This document shows positions 16,716 through 24,902 of a DNA stretch of 64,000 bases, one piece after another (the stretch's first letter is position 1; each line of letters opens with the position of its first letter). The stretch is from the NCBI GenBank assembly GCA_963825305.1, contig CAWGTA010000009.1, positions 930,001-994,000 on the forward strand. The letters run 5' to 3'. The position numbers and the translations under genes were made by a program. The stretch is from PSRJ01 sp963825305 (GTDB taxonomy: Bacteria; Acidobacteriota; Terriglobia; Bryobacterales; Bryobacteraceae). The notes under the pieces are model-generated. The model did not search any database and was not told the DNA's origin. It saw only the letters and a list, made by a program, of their open reading frames with translations.

Positions 16716-16769
16716 TTTCCCTCCTGAAAACTGGTGGTCTCCGGCGTGCAACATTCGAAATCGAGGTGC

Positions 16770-17057
16770 ATGATGACTTTCGTACCGTTTACCGTCCTAT
16801 GGGCTCTGCTTGCTGTAATCGTGCTGGCGCTGATCGCTTACCGGAAGATCGTGAGCAACAAGGAAGATGAAACGCTCCACCTGGGCAGTGGCGCAGAGGC
16901 CATCCCTGCGCAACAGGTCGTGATCGCCCACAAACTCGATGTGATCGACAAATGGGGCAAGCTACTCACCGTGGTTGCCGTGGTTTACGGACTGGCGCTA
17001 TTGGGCTTCTATACGTACGTCACCTGGCTTAGCCCGAACATGCGCATGGGGCTTTAA
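16770..17057 (+). CDS. Small two-span inner-membrane protein of the cytochrome cluster
   Basis: A 95-residue protein with a first membrane span at about 4-23 (PFTVLWALLAVIVLALIAY), a polar middle (RKIVSNKEDETLHLGSG) and a second span at about 66-85 (LLTVVAVVYGLALLGFYTYV). No haem motif or cofactor site is present. GAGG precedes the ATG at 16770. The gene ends five bases before the large cytochrome, so tight coupling suggests a structural subunit of the same membrane complex. I do not recognise a named family. Confidence 0.7.
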   Translation: MMTFVPFTVLWALLAVIVLALIAYRKIVSNKEDETLHLGSGAEAIPAQQVVIAHKLDVIDKWGKLLTVVAVVYGLALLGFYTYVTWLSPNMRMGL

Positions 17058-17061
17058 GGTC

Positions 17062-18768
17062 ATGGCAAACCGAGCAATCCTATCGGTGGCGCTCGGTTCT
17101 GCCCTTGTGTGTTTCTTGCTCGGGGCAGGGGCAACCAATCTCTACGCCCAGGCCTGCTCTTCCTGCCACGACCAGGGGGAGAAACTGGCCAAGAGCGCGC
17201 ACACCGGCCTGACGTGCGACACGTGCCACGAGCAGCACGAACAGTATCCCCATCCATCTGGAATCCCGAAACCTGTCTGCACTACCTGCCATCAGGACCA
17301 GGCCGGCGAATATGCCAGCGGGGTGCACGGCCAGGCGGCCAAGAACGGGAACGCGGCGGCGCCCGATTGCGGCATGTGCCACGGCAGCGCGCATGAGTTG
17401 CTTCCTCCCAAGTCCCAGACGTTTCGCATGGCGGTGCCGGATACTTGCGGCATGTGTCACGCCGAGGTGGCGGCACAGTTTAGTAACAGCGTGCATGGGA
17501 AAGCGCTGGCGCGCGGGATCACGGAGGCTCCGCTATGCACGGACTGCCACGGCGAGCACAACATCCTCAAGCACACCAATGAAGCTTCGCCGGTCAACCA
17601 AGCCAATATCCGCGAGACCTGCGGAAGCTGCCATGGCGATGTCCGCTTGACGCGAAAATTCGGGATGCCATCGGACCGGCTGCTCAGCTTCGATGCCTCC
17701 TTTCACGGGCTGGCAGCCAAGGCCGGCGACCAAACCGTGGCCAATTGCGCCAGCTGTCACGGGGTCCACAATATTCTGCCGTCGTCCGACAAGAAATCGA
17801 CAGTCAATCCCAAGAATCTTCCACAGACTTGCGGCCAGTGCCATCCGGGGGCTGGGACGCGCTTCGCCATCAGCCAGGTTCACGTTGCCGAAGGCCGCGG
17901 CGAACCCTCTGCCACGCGATGGGTACGCGAATTCTATTGGGTGGTGATTCCGGTGACGCTCGGGCTCATGCTGTTGCATAACGCCGGAGACTGGATTCGC
18001 AAGATGATCCGGCTGCGTTTCCGGGCGGTCGTCCCGCGCCGCAGCAGGGCTCTGAAAGGGCACACAGGCCCACGCATGCTCCCGTTTGAGCGCGTGCAGC
18101 ACGCGATTCTGGGGATCTCGTTTCTGGTGCTGGTGGGCACGGGTTTCGCCCTGAAGTTCTCGGACCAGTGGTGGGCGCGTCCGGTGCTCCTCATGGAAGG
18201 CACAATCTCCATGCGGAGCCTGATCCATCGCACCGCGGCCGTAATCTTCTTAGCGACGGCGTTCACGCATCTGCTCTCGCTCATTGCCAATCGAAAGTTG
18301 CGGGAGCACTGGAAGGAGATGCTGCCTAAGGCCAACGACGCCCGCGAGGCGCTTGCGGGTTTCGCCTACAACCTGGGCCTGGGTTCCGAGCCTCCTGAAC
18401 GGTCCTCCCACAGTTACATAGAAAAGGCGGAGTATTGGGCGCTGATTTGGGGCACGATGGTCATGGCGGCCACCGGCCTGTTGCTCTGGGCGAATAACCT
18501 GGCGATGAAATTCCTGCCCAAGTCGTGGCTCGACGTGGCGACCTCCGTGCACTTCTACGAAGCCATATTAGCTGCATCCGCGATTGTGATCTGGCACTTT
18601 TACTCCACCATTTTCGATCCGGACGTTTACCCGCTGGATACCTCCTTCGTTACAGGACACCGCGCCGGCGAACCGGAGCAGCCTGAGATGCAGCAGCACG
18701 CCGCAGAGCAGGAACCGAAGCAGGATCCTGAGTCTGAGCCGCAGGAAGTGTCCAGTGTGGGAGACTAA
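17062..18768 (+). CDS. Nine-haem cytochrome c fused to a membrane cytochrome b-type domain
   Basis: A 568-residue inner-membrane electron-transfer protein. A signal-anchor (about 5-30) leads to a periplasmic domain with nine CxxCH motifs: CSSCH at 32, then CDTCH, CTTCH, CGMCH twice, CTDCH, CGSCH, CASCH and CGQCH. About five membrane spans follow, with paired histidines (LMLLHNAGDW; RVQHAIL; LIHRTAAVIF and ATAFTHLL; SVHFYEAIL and VIWHFYSTIF) suited to b-haem ligation, as in cytochrome b561/b6-type quinone-reactive domains. This architecture resembles the quinol-oxidising CbcL-like proteins of Geobacter. The acidic tail is disordered. Start at 17062 gives the signal-anchor. Confidence 0.88.
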   Translation: MANRAILSVALGSALVCFLLGAGATNLYAQACSSCHDQGEKLAKSAHTGLTCDTCHEQHEQYPHPSGIPKPVCTTCHQDQAGEYASGVHGQAAKNGNAAAPDCGMCHGSAHELLPPKSQTFRMAVPDTCGMCHAEVAAQFSNSVHGKALARGITEAPLCTDCHGEHNILKHTNEASPVNQANIRETCGSCHGDVRLTRKFGMPSDRLLSFDASFHGLAAKAGDQTVANCASCHGVHNILPSSDKKSTVNPKNLPQTCGQCHPGAGTRFAISQVHVAEGRGEPSATRWVREFYWVVIPVTLGLMLLHNAGDWIRKMIRLRFRAVVPRRSRALKGHTGPRMLPFERVQHAILGISFLVLVGTGFALKFSDQWWARPVLLMEGTISMRSLIHRTAAVIFLATAFTHLLSLIANRKLREHWKEMLPKANDAREALAGFAYNLGLGSEPPERSSHSYIEKAEYWALIWGTMVMAATGLLLWANNLAMKFLPKSWLDVATSVHFYEAILAASAIVIWHFYSTIFDPDVYPLDTSFVTGHRAGEPEQPEMQQHAAEQEPKQDPESEPQEVSSVGD

Positions 18769-18777
18769 GACCGAACT

Positions 18778-20220
18778 ATGACGCCAAATGATTCGCGCGG
18801 CTCCGGCCGGAGATGGCTGTCGCCGCTCATTCACTTGAGCAACAACTGGGTGAGCCTGGCGGGGGTCGTGCTCGTCACCACAGCCACCGTTTTCTGGCTC
18901 TTTCTGCTGCCCACCACGTTGAAGGGCGACACCGAAAATCCGTATATCGGCATCCTGGCGTTTCTAGCTCTGCCGGCGCCGTTCTTCGTCGGCCTAATGA
19001 TGATCCCGCTGGGAATGTGGCTGAAGCGCAGGCGATCCGGCGCCCCCGGCGTTTATCCCGCCGATTTTCCCGCGCTGGCCTGGAGCAATCCCGAACTGCG
19101 CAAGCTGGCGTACTTCGTCGGCGTGACCACCGTCATCAACATCGTGGTAGCCAGCCAACTTACTTATGGCGCTGTCGGTTATATGGACTCGGTGACGTTT
19201 TGCGGCAAGACCTGCCACAACGTGATGCAGCCCGAATACACGGCGTACCAGAACTCGCCGCATTCGCGTGTGGAGTGCGTGAAGTGCCACATCGGTCCGG
19301 GGGCTGGCTGGTTTGTGCGGAGCAAACTGTCGGGTGCCGGACAGGTGATTGCGGTGACATTTAACACCTACCCTCGGCCGATCCCCACGCCGGTTCGCAA
19401 TTTGCGCCCGGCCCGCGAAACTTGCGAGGCCTGCCACTGGCCGCAGAAGTATGGTGAAGATCGCGTGCGGGTCATTTCCAAGTTTGCGGACGATGAGCAC
19501 AACACGCTAACTAAGACTGTTCTCCTCATGAAGATTGGCGGCGGCAATGGCGGCATCGGGATTCATGGAACGCATCTCGGCCCGGGGGTGCATATTCGCT
19601 ACATGCCCTCCGATGACAGCCGCCAGACGATTCCCTGGGTCGAATACGATGGGCCTGGCGGAAAGCGCGTGTACTCCGTGGCGGACGCGAAGACCGCGGG
19701 CTTGGTTTCCCGCGAGATGGATTGCATGGATTGCCACAATCGGCCGACGCACACGTACGAGCTGCCCGACCGGGGCATCGATCGAGTCATGAGCGCCGCC
19801 CAGCTTTCGCCGTCACTGCCGTTCGCCAAGAAGGAGGCGGTCGAGCTCATTAAGATGAACTACACGTCGCGGGAAGAAGCGGCGCAACGCATACCGGCGG
19901 CGTTTGCGAAATACTACCAGGATCATTATCCGGACGTGTTCGCACAGCGCCGCGGCGAGATTACAGCCGCGGGGAAGGCGGCGCTCGACGTGTGGGACCG
20001 CAACGTCTTTCCGGCCATGAAGGTCACTTGGGGCGCTTATCCCAACAACCTGGGACACATGGATTTCCCGGGGTGCTTCCGGTGCCATGACGGCAGCCAT
20101 TCCACAAAAGGCGGCGATTCGATCACACAAGACTGCAACGCCTGCCACAACCTGCTGGCCGTGGATGAAGCCTCGCCGAAGATCCTGAGCGATCTCGGAA
20201 TCGTCGAGGCGAAGCATTAA
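18778..20220 (+). CDS. NapC/NirT-type membrane multihaem cytochrome c
   Basis: A 480-residue protein with three N-terminal spans (VSLAGVVLVTTATVFWLFLL; ILAFLALPAPFFVGLMMIPL; AYFVGVTTVINIVVAS) and a periplasmic haem domain. Haem sites are CGKTCH (a CX3CH variant at the first, NapC-like position, followed by NVMQPE), then CVKCH, CEACH, CMDCH, CFRCH and CNACH: six in all. The first haem region with SPHSRVECVKCHIGPGAGWF matches the quinol dehydrogenase module of the NapC/NrfH family. With the upstream nine-haem b/c protein it could move electrons between the quinone pool and periplasmic acceptors. No terminal reductase is adjacent. Confidence 0.88.
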   Translation: MTPNDSRGSGRRWLSPLIHLSNNWVSLAGVVLVTTATVFWLFLLPTTLKGDTENPYIGILAFLALPAPFFVGLMMIPLGMWLKRRRSGAPGVYPADFPALAWSNPELRKLAYFVGVTTVINIVVASQLTYGAVGYMDSVTFCGKTCHNVMQPEYTAYQNSPHSRVECVKCHIGPGAGWFVRSKLSGAGQVIAVTFNTYPRPIPTPVRNLRPARETCEACHWPQKYGEDRVRVISKFADDEHNTLTKTVLLMKIGGGNGGIGIHGTHLGPGVHIRYMPSDDSRQTIPWVEYDGPGGKRVYSVADAKTAGLVSREMDCMDCHNRPTHTYELPDRGIDRVMSAAQLSPSLPFAKKEAVELIKMNYTSREEAAQRIPAAFAKYYQDHYPDVFAQRRGEITAAGKAALDVWDRNVFPAMKVTWGAYPNNLGHMDFPGCFRCHDGSHSTKGGDSITQDCNACHNLLAVDEASPKILSDLGIVEAKH

Positions 20221-20232
20221 CCTCAGCCGGCC

Positions 20233-20287
20233 CACCGGCGGCAAGGACCGCCGGCGTTACGTGGCGCTGGCGATCTTGTCGCCGGCC
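20233..20287. repeat. Palindromic repeat, family B, overlapping the end of ada
   Basis: Nearly identical to 9284-9338: one internal A/G difference and changes at the last two bases. The ada stop codon (20257-20259) lies inside, so about the last ten Ada residues (AGDKIASAT) are encoded by the repeat. Confidence 0.85.
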
Positions 20288-21354
20288 ACTAACTCGCGGA
20301 CTGCTTCCACCAGCGGTGTTCCGGTCCGCTCCATCTCCAGCAGGATGTGCTTGCGCCAGAGCCCCCCGCCGTAACCACCCAACTTGCCATCCTGGTTCAC
20401 TACGCGATGACAGGGAATCACAATGGCGATACGGTTCATTCCGTTGGCGTGGCCTACGGCGCGGGCCGCACCGGGGCGTCCCAGGGAACGCGCCAGTCCC
20501 TGATAGGAACGAGTCTCGCCGCAAGGGATGCGGAGCAGCGCGTTCCAAACCTCTTCCTCAAACGGTGTGCCGGGATAGACCAGCGGGACCGTAAACGTGT
20601 GCCGCTCCCCCGAGAAGTATTCCGCAAGCTCCTTTTTCAACTGGCTCAGGTGGGCGTTCTCTCCGGGTATCAGCGGCGACCCGAAGCGTCGGCGAATCGT
20701 GGCGAACTGCGCCTCGATCATGCGGCGCTCGGTGAACTCGAGCAGGCAGATTCCTTGATCCGTGGCGCCGGCCACCATCGGTCCGATGGGCGTATCGACC
20801 CACGACACGCGAATGCAGTCGGCATCGCGCACTTGTCCGGGCGGCTTGCCGAAGAGATGCCCGAACGCCGTGCGAAAGCCGCTGTGCGAGTCGAATCCGG
20901 AGTCGAGGATAGCCTCATCCAAAGGACTGCCGTTGCGGATCTGCTCGAACGCTTTGCCCAGCCGGCGCGCGCGACAGTATGCCTGAAAGGTCATGCCGTA
21001 TTCATGGAGAAAATACCGCCGCACGCGGGCCGGTTCCAGACCTTGCTTGCGCAGATCGGCTTCGGCGATGCGCGCTTGCGGATCCGCTTCGAGCCGTGTG
21101 AGCAGATCGCGTACCCAATCCGGAGCGGAAGTCTCGGTGGGGCGGCAGCGCTTGCAGGGCCGATAGCCCGCGAAGAGCGCGTCGCGGACAGTTCCGAAGA
21201 ACTCCACATTTTCCGGCCGCGGCTTCCTCGCGGGACACGACGGCAGGCAGAAGATCCCCGTGGTGCGGACGGCTACGAAGAAGAGGCCAATGTAAGAGGC
21301 GTCCGACTTCAGGAACGCACGCTCCATTTCCACTCGCGGTGGTAACAGATTCAT
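20257..21354 (-). CDS. ada: Bifunctional Ada: DNA alkylation repair protein and regulator
   Basis: Ada removes methyl groups from DNA phosphotriesters and O6-methylguanine and activates repair genes. From a start at 21354 the protein is 365 residues: zinc-binding N-terminal domain with Cys36, Cys40, Cys67 and Cys70 (FCLPSCPARKP; YRPCKRCRP), an AraC-type helix-turn-helix (RRYFLHEYGMTFQAYCRARR; ILDSGFDSHSGFRTAFGHLF), then the methyltransferase domain with IPCHRVV and GGYGGGLWRKHILLEME. A frame 12 codons longer exists; the shorter start fits the family better, though no strong ribosome-binding site is seen. The C-terminal tail comes from an intergenic repeat. Confidence 0.94.
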   Translation of the reverse strand: MNLLPPRVEMERAFLKSDASYIGLFFVAVRTTGIFCLPSCPARKPRPENVEFFGTVRDALFAGYRPCKRCRPTETSAPDWVRDLLTRLEADPQARIAEADLRKQGLEPARVRRYFLHEYGMTFQAYCRARRLGKAFEQIRNGSPLDEAILDSGFDSHSGFRTAFGHLFGKPPGQVRDADCIRVSWVDTPIGPMVAGATDQGICLLEFTERRMIEAQFATIRRRFGSPLIPGENAHLSQLKKELAEYFSGERHTFTVPLVYPGTPFEEEVWNALLRIPCGETRSYQGLARSLGRPGAARAVGHANGMNRIAIVIPCHRVVNQDGKLGGYGGGLWRKHILLEMERTGTPLVEAVRELVAGDKIASAT

Positions 21355-21418
21355 GACCAAAGTGTACTGCCGGCGTGCGGTGGCCGCCACCGAAAAAGCG
21401 ACATGGAAGTGGCGCGGG

Positions 21419-21787
21419 TTATTTTTCGAGCGGTAGTCCGGATTCCTGTAGCGCGCGCCACCCGCCGTCGAGCGAAATCGCGTTGGTGTAGCCCATTACT
21501 TGCAGGTTGTCGGCCACCAGCGCGGAACGGTATCCGCCGCCGCAATACAGCACCAGCTTCGTACGCTTGTCCGGGACTTTGGTCTCGATGTCGCGTTCGA
21601 TGATCCCCTTGCTCAAGTGGATGGCGCCCTTGACATGCCCGGCTGACCACTCGCTCTCTTCACGTGTGTCGACCAGGACGTGCGGTTCTTTGTCCGCGAC
21701 AATCTTCTGGTAGCCTTCGATGTCGATTTCCTGGACGCGCGATTTGGCGTCATTCACTAGTTTTAGGAATCCCGGATTGTGTTTCAT
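21419..21787 (-). CDS. Rhodanese-domain protein
   Basis: A single rhodanese domain of 122 residues. Signature segments are PHVLVDTREESEWSAGHVKG, IHLSKGIIERDI and the active-site loop YCGGGYRSALVADNL with catalytic Cys, ending ISLDGGWRALQESGLPLEK. Such domains transfer sulfane sulfur. The reading frame stays open far upstream across the antisense-shifted DUF1501 gene, but MKHNPGFLKL at 21787 is the evident start. It lies upstream of ada on the same strand and downstream of the DUF1501 gene, with family B repeats on both sides. Confidence 0.88.
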   Translation of the reverse strand: MKHNPGFLKLVNDAKSRVQEIDIEGYQKIVADKEPHVLVDTREESEWSAGHVKGAIHLSKGIIERDIETKVPDKRTKLVLYCGGGYRSALVADNLQVMGYTNAISLDGGWRALQESGLPLEK

Positions 21788-21829
21788 GCCGCGTGCTTCC
21801 GACCGATTGTCGCACAGCGGCGGCGCGAA

Positions 21830-21858
21830 GTAGCGCCGGCGGTCTTCGCCGCCGGTGT
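21830..21858. repeat. Family B repeat, diverged short variant
   Basis: GTAGCGCCGGCGGTCTTCGC then CGCCGGTGT resembles the right half of family B. It lies between the DUF1501 stop and the rhodanese start. Confidence 0.5.
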
Positions 21859-21860
21859 GT

Positions 21861-23204
21861 TTATCCCAGGAACGTGAGCTTGGGCGAGCTGAAGTTGGCG
21901 AGGTTCGGGAATACCTTGGCGAGCGCGCTATCGGGAATGCCGAACCAGGAACAGAGCGTCGCTCCGTACTGATCGATCGACGTGGTCGGAATCCAGCGGC
22001 CGCGCACATCCGCATCGTCCGGCCCGCCCAATTCGAAAGTCGGGAATTTGCCGTAGATTTGGCCGCCTTGCACGGCGCCGCCGAGCACCAGGTGATGGCC
22101 GCCCCATGCGTGATCGCTGCCATTGCCAGACGTCGGCTGGAACGTGCGGCTGAAATCCGACTCGGTAAACGTGGTGACGTTCTGGGCCAGGCCGAGCTCC
22201 TGCGTGGCATCGTAGAACGCGGCCAGCGCGGGGCTGAGTTGCGGATACAGATTGTCGTGCGTGGCGATCTCGTTGGTATGGGTGTCAAAGCCTCCCAGTG
22301 AGCAGAAGAAGATTTGCCTCCGCATACCGAGAATGCCCTGCACTCCCATGATCTGCGCCACCTGTTGTAACTGGGCGCCCAGGGAAGTCTTGGGGAATTG
22401 AGTCTTGAGCGGCGTACCTTTGGATAGCGCATCGCCCAACGCCTTGGCGTCGGCAATGCTGTGGGACAAAGTGTCATTCGCCGCCTGCACCAGCGTCATG
22501 CCGCTTTCGGTGCTCAACAAATTGTTGACTGCATTCCAGCGGGCTTGAGATGCCGCTGAATTATTGAACCCGGTCAGTTGCAGCGATTGGCCCGGCGAGA
22601 GAGCGACGGGCTGCGTTTGCACGCCAGCTCCTTCCAGGCTGTTGCCGGCCACTGACAAAAACGTGGGGAACTGAGAGGAGTTGATGTTCTGGGAAGCGAT
22701 GTAGTCGGCTGCGCGGCCCGCCCAGCCAGTGGGGCTGTGACCCTGGCCCACGGAAGTCTGCCACTGCAATTGCTGATCGGAATGCGAGAACAGGTTGAGT
22801 GGAATCGGCGCCTGTTGCGCCTGGTACACTGCGCGAGTCAAGGGTTGCACCAGCGAGCCGACGTTGGCCACCACTGCCAGCTCTTTATTCGTGAACAGTG
22901 TGGCGACTTCTGGGACCTTGCCGTGGAACGCGTACGGGGCTCCCGAAACGCTGTTGACTGGTGCAGTCAGAGCGCTGCCGCTAAGTGCCAGGTTTCCACG
23001 AATGGAGCTGTACGCCTTGTAACTGGCATCATCCATGGGAACGATCAGGTTGTTGGAGTCATTGCCGCCAAACAAAAATACGCAAACCAGCGCGCGATAG
23101 TCAGGGCCGCTCTGTGCCAGCCCGGGCAGCAACCCGAAAGGGCGCAGGGCCAGAGATCCTACGGAAGCTGCCCCGATGCGAATCAATCCACGGCGTGTAA
23201 GCAT
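21861..23204 (-). CDS. DUF1501 exported protein
   Basis: A 447-residue DUF1501 protein (sulfatase/alkaline-phosphatase-like fold). A twin-arginine-like signal (TRRGLIRIGAASVGSLAL) opens the protein, then VCVFLFGGNDSNNLIVPMD, typical of the family, with later blocks FTESDFSRTFQP and DHAWGGHHLVLGG, which include the putative metal-binding Asp and His residues. GAGGAA precedes the ATG. It follows the DUF1800 gene by 16 bases, the standard pairing seen in Acidobacteria and Planctomycetes. The biochemical role of the pair is not established. Confidence 0.92.
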   Translation of the reverse strand: MLTRRGLIRIGAASVGSLALRPFGLLPGLAQSGPDYRALVCVFLFGGNDSNNLIVPMDDASYKAYSSIRGNLALSGSALTAPVNSVSGAPYAFHGKVPEVATLFTNKELAVVANVGSLVQPLTRAVYQAQQAPIPLNLFSHSDQQLQWQTSVGQGHSPTGWAGRAADYIASQNINSSQFPTFLSVAGNSLEGAGVQTQPVALSPGQSLQLTGFNNSAASQARWNAVNNLLSTESGMTLVQAANDTLSHSIADAKALGDALSKGTPLKTQFPKTSLGAQLQQVAQIMGVQGILGMRRQIFFCSLGGFDTHTNEIATHDNLYPQLSPALAAFYDATQELGLAQNVTTFTESDFSRTFQPTSGNGSDHAWGGHHLVLGGAVQGGQIYGKFPTFELGGPDDADVRGRWIPTTSIDQYGATLCSWFGIPDSALAKVFPNLANFSSPKLTFLG

Positions 23205-23220
23205 GTTCGATTCCTCTGTC

Positions 23221-24783
23221 CTACTGGATGACTTGATACTCGCTGGAGGTCAGCACCACATAGAGCGCCGCCTGCACCCGAGCCAGCGGGGCGACCGCAG
23301 AATCCGCCGCGCTCATCGCCGCCGTTTGCAATTCACTGGTCATGTTCTGGTGCAGGAACACGTAATTGATGTAATCGAGCAATCCGCTTGTGTCCTTGCC
23401 GAACGCCAGGAAGGGGGTGAGATCCAACTTGACGGCTTTGTCGAGAGTTCCGTACAAGGCGGTGTTCACCATGTCCGCCCGAAAGGCAGCGGTTTGTGTG
23501 GAGTGAATCTGGAACTCCGGCCCCAGCAGCCCTTTCTCCGTCCGGTACTGCGGGGAGAAATAGCTGAACACGCTAGCAGGGTTAAAGAGATTCTGACCGA
23601 GTTCATTGGCGTACCGGTTCAGCGTGTTTCCCGGGTTCATTGTGGCGTTCAGGCCGCGCGCGAGATTGGCGGTGAATAACACGGGCTCCCGTAAATGACC
23701 GAAGGAAGCCGTTTCCGTCGACGGCAGATCGTACGCGCGCGCCTCCGGATCCGTCAGGATCGCCGTGATAACAGCCTTGAGGTCGCCGCGAACACCGCTG
23801 CCGTTATTCAAAAACACGTTTGAGACGCGCTGGATGTACGCCGCGCTCGGATTGCTGGTGACCAGATGTTCAATCAACTGCTGGGACACAAACGGCGCCA
23901 TAGTGTCCTGCGCCATGAGAGCATCGAGCAGCGATTCCAGATCCTGCTCCGCAGTCTGGCCGGACGGGATGGAGATGTTTCCAAAGATCTGCTTGGCACT
24001 GGTGTCGTGGTTGTTCTCCACAGCAAACATTTGGCCCAGATAGTACGCAGGGTTGTTGCCTTTCGCGGTGGCGCCTGGCGCGGTGGGATACGTCCAACCC
24101 GTGAACATTCGGGCCACGTTGGTGACGATCGCCTGGTTGTAGGTTGCGACCGGTTGGTGGTTCGCGTCGAGCACCGGGGTTCCATCCGGATTCAGTTGCG
24201 TCAGCCCAAGCGTGAACAACTGCATCAGTTCGCGGGCATAGTTCTCATTGGCCGCAGTGCCCTTCGCCGCATTGCCCTTGTTGTTGTTTGCCATGCTCAG
24301 GTAATTCCCCATGGCGGGGCTGAGCGTCACTGCTTTAATGATGTCGCGATAGTTACCAAAAGCGTTATCGCGGAAAATACGCCAATACGGAGGGAACGCG
24401 TATGCCTGATTGGTTTGGACGGCGGAGACCACCCAGATCTCCGAAAGGGCAAAGGCCACGCGCTGGCGGAGTTGGTCCTGCCCGGTCACGGCGTTCTGGA
24501 AGAAGGCGCTTTGCACGGGCGTCAGGTCCCGATTAGGCTTGCCATCGGCCCCCAGGATCGGCTGGTCCGGCAGGTCCGAAGTGTTCAAGGAGTACTGCCA
24601 TGTCAGCCAATCGTTAACACCCATGGTCTGAACCTTGAAGATGTCGGCGGGCGTGGGTCCCCAGGTAGCCTGGTCCAGCAGTCGGGCCGCGGCCCTGCTT
24701 GTTGCGACAAAAGAGGGTTGCGAAACCGCGAGACGCGGCAACCAGGCCGCAGCGAGCACGACGAAAAGAAAACGCTTCTTCAT
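23221..24783 (-). CDS. DUF1800 exported protein
   Basis: A 520-residue DUF1800 protein. Signal peptide (LFVVLAAAWLPRLAVSQ) then the family hallmarks ARLLDQATWGPTPADI, QLRQRVAFALSEIWVVS, ANENYARELMQLFTLGL, MFTGWTYP, QLIEHLVTSNPS and FREPVLFT-like LREPVLFTANLAR. It is largely helical. Family members always travel with DUF1501, here 16 bases downstream, and are exported together; a joint polysaccharide or surface-polymer function has been suggested but not shown. Bases 24784-24902 upstream hold no gene. Confidence 0.92.
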   Translation of the reverse strand: MKKRFLFVVLAAAWLPRLAVSQPSFVATSRAAARLLDQATWGPTPADIFKVQTMGVNDWLTWQYSLNTSDLPDQPILGADGKPNRDLTPVQSAFFQNAVTGQDQLRQRVAFALSEIWVVSAVQTNQAYAFPPYWRIFRDNAFGNYRDIIKAVTLSPAMGNYLSMANNNKGNAAKGTAANENYARELMQLFTLGLTQLNPDGTPVLDANHQPVATYNQAIVTNVARMFTGWTYPTAPGATAKGNNPAYYLGQMFAVENNHDTSAKQIFGNISIPSGQTAEQDLESLLDALMAQDTMAPFVSQQLIEHLVTSNPSAAYIQRVSNVFLNNGSGVRGDLKAVITAILTDPEARAYDLPSTETASFGHLREPVLFTANLARGLNATMNPGNTLNRYANELGQNLFNPASVFSYFSPQYRTEKGLLGPEFQIHSTQTAAFRADMVNTALYGTLDKAVKLDLTPFLAFGKDTSGLLDYINYVFLHQNMTSELQTAAMSAADSAVAPLARVQAALYVVLTSSEYQVIQ

Positions 24784-24902
24784 CGAAGTCCCCCAGAGAG
24801 CATACGTATGGTAGGAACACCGATGGTCTCAAAAAGTGTCGCGGGGTGGAGAACTTTCGTGCGGTATCTTACGGGGCAGGGAATGGCCCCGCGCCACAAG
24901 GG

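Noticed and set aside
24784..24902. Candidate small gene or RNA upstream of the DUF1800 gene
   Set aside because: No start with a ribosome-binding site, no stable structure beyond a GGGGC/GCCCC pair.
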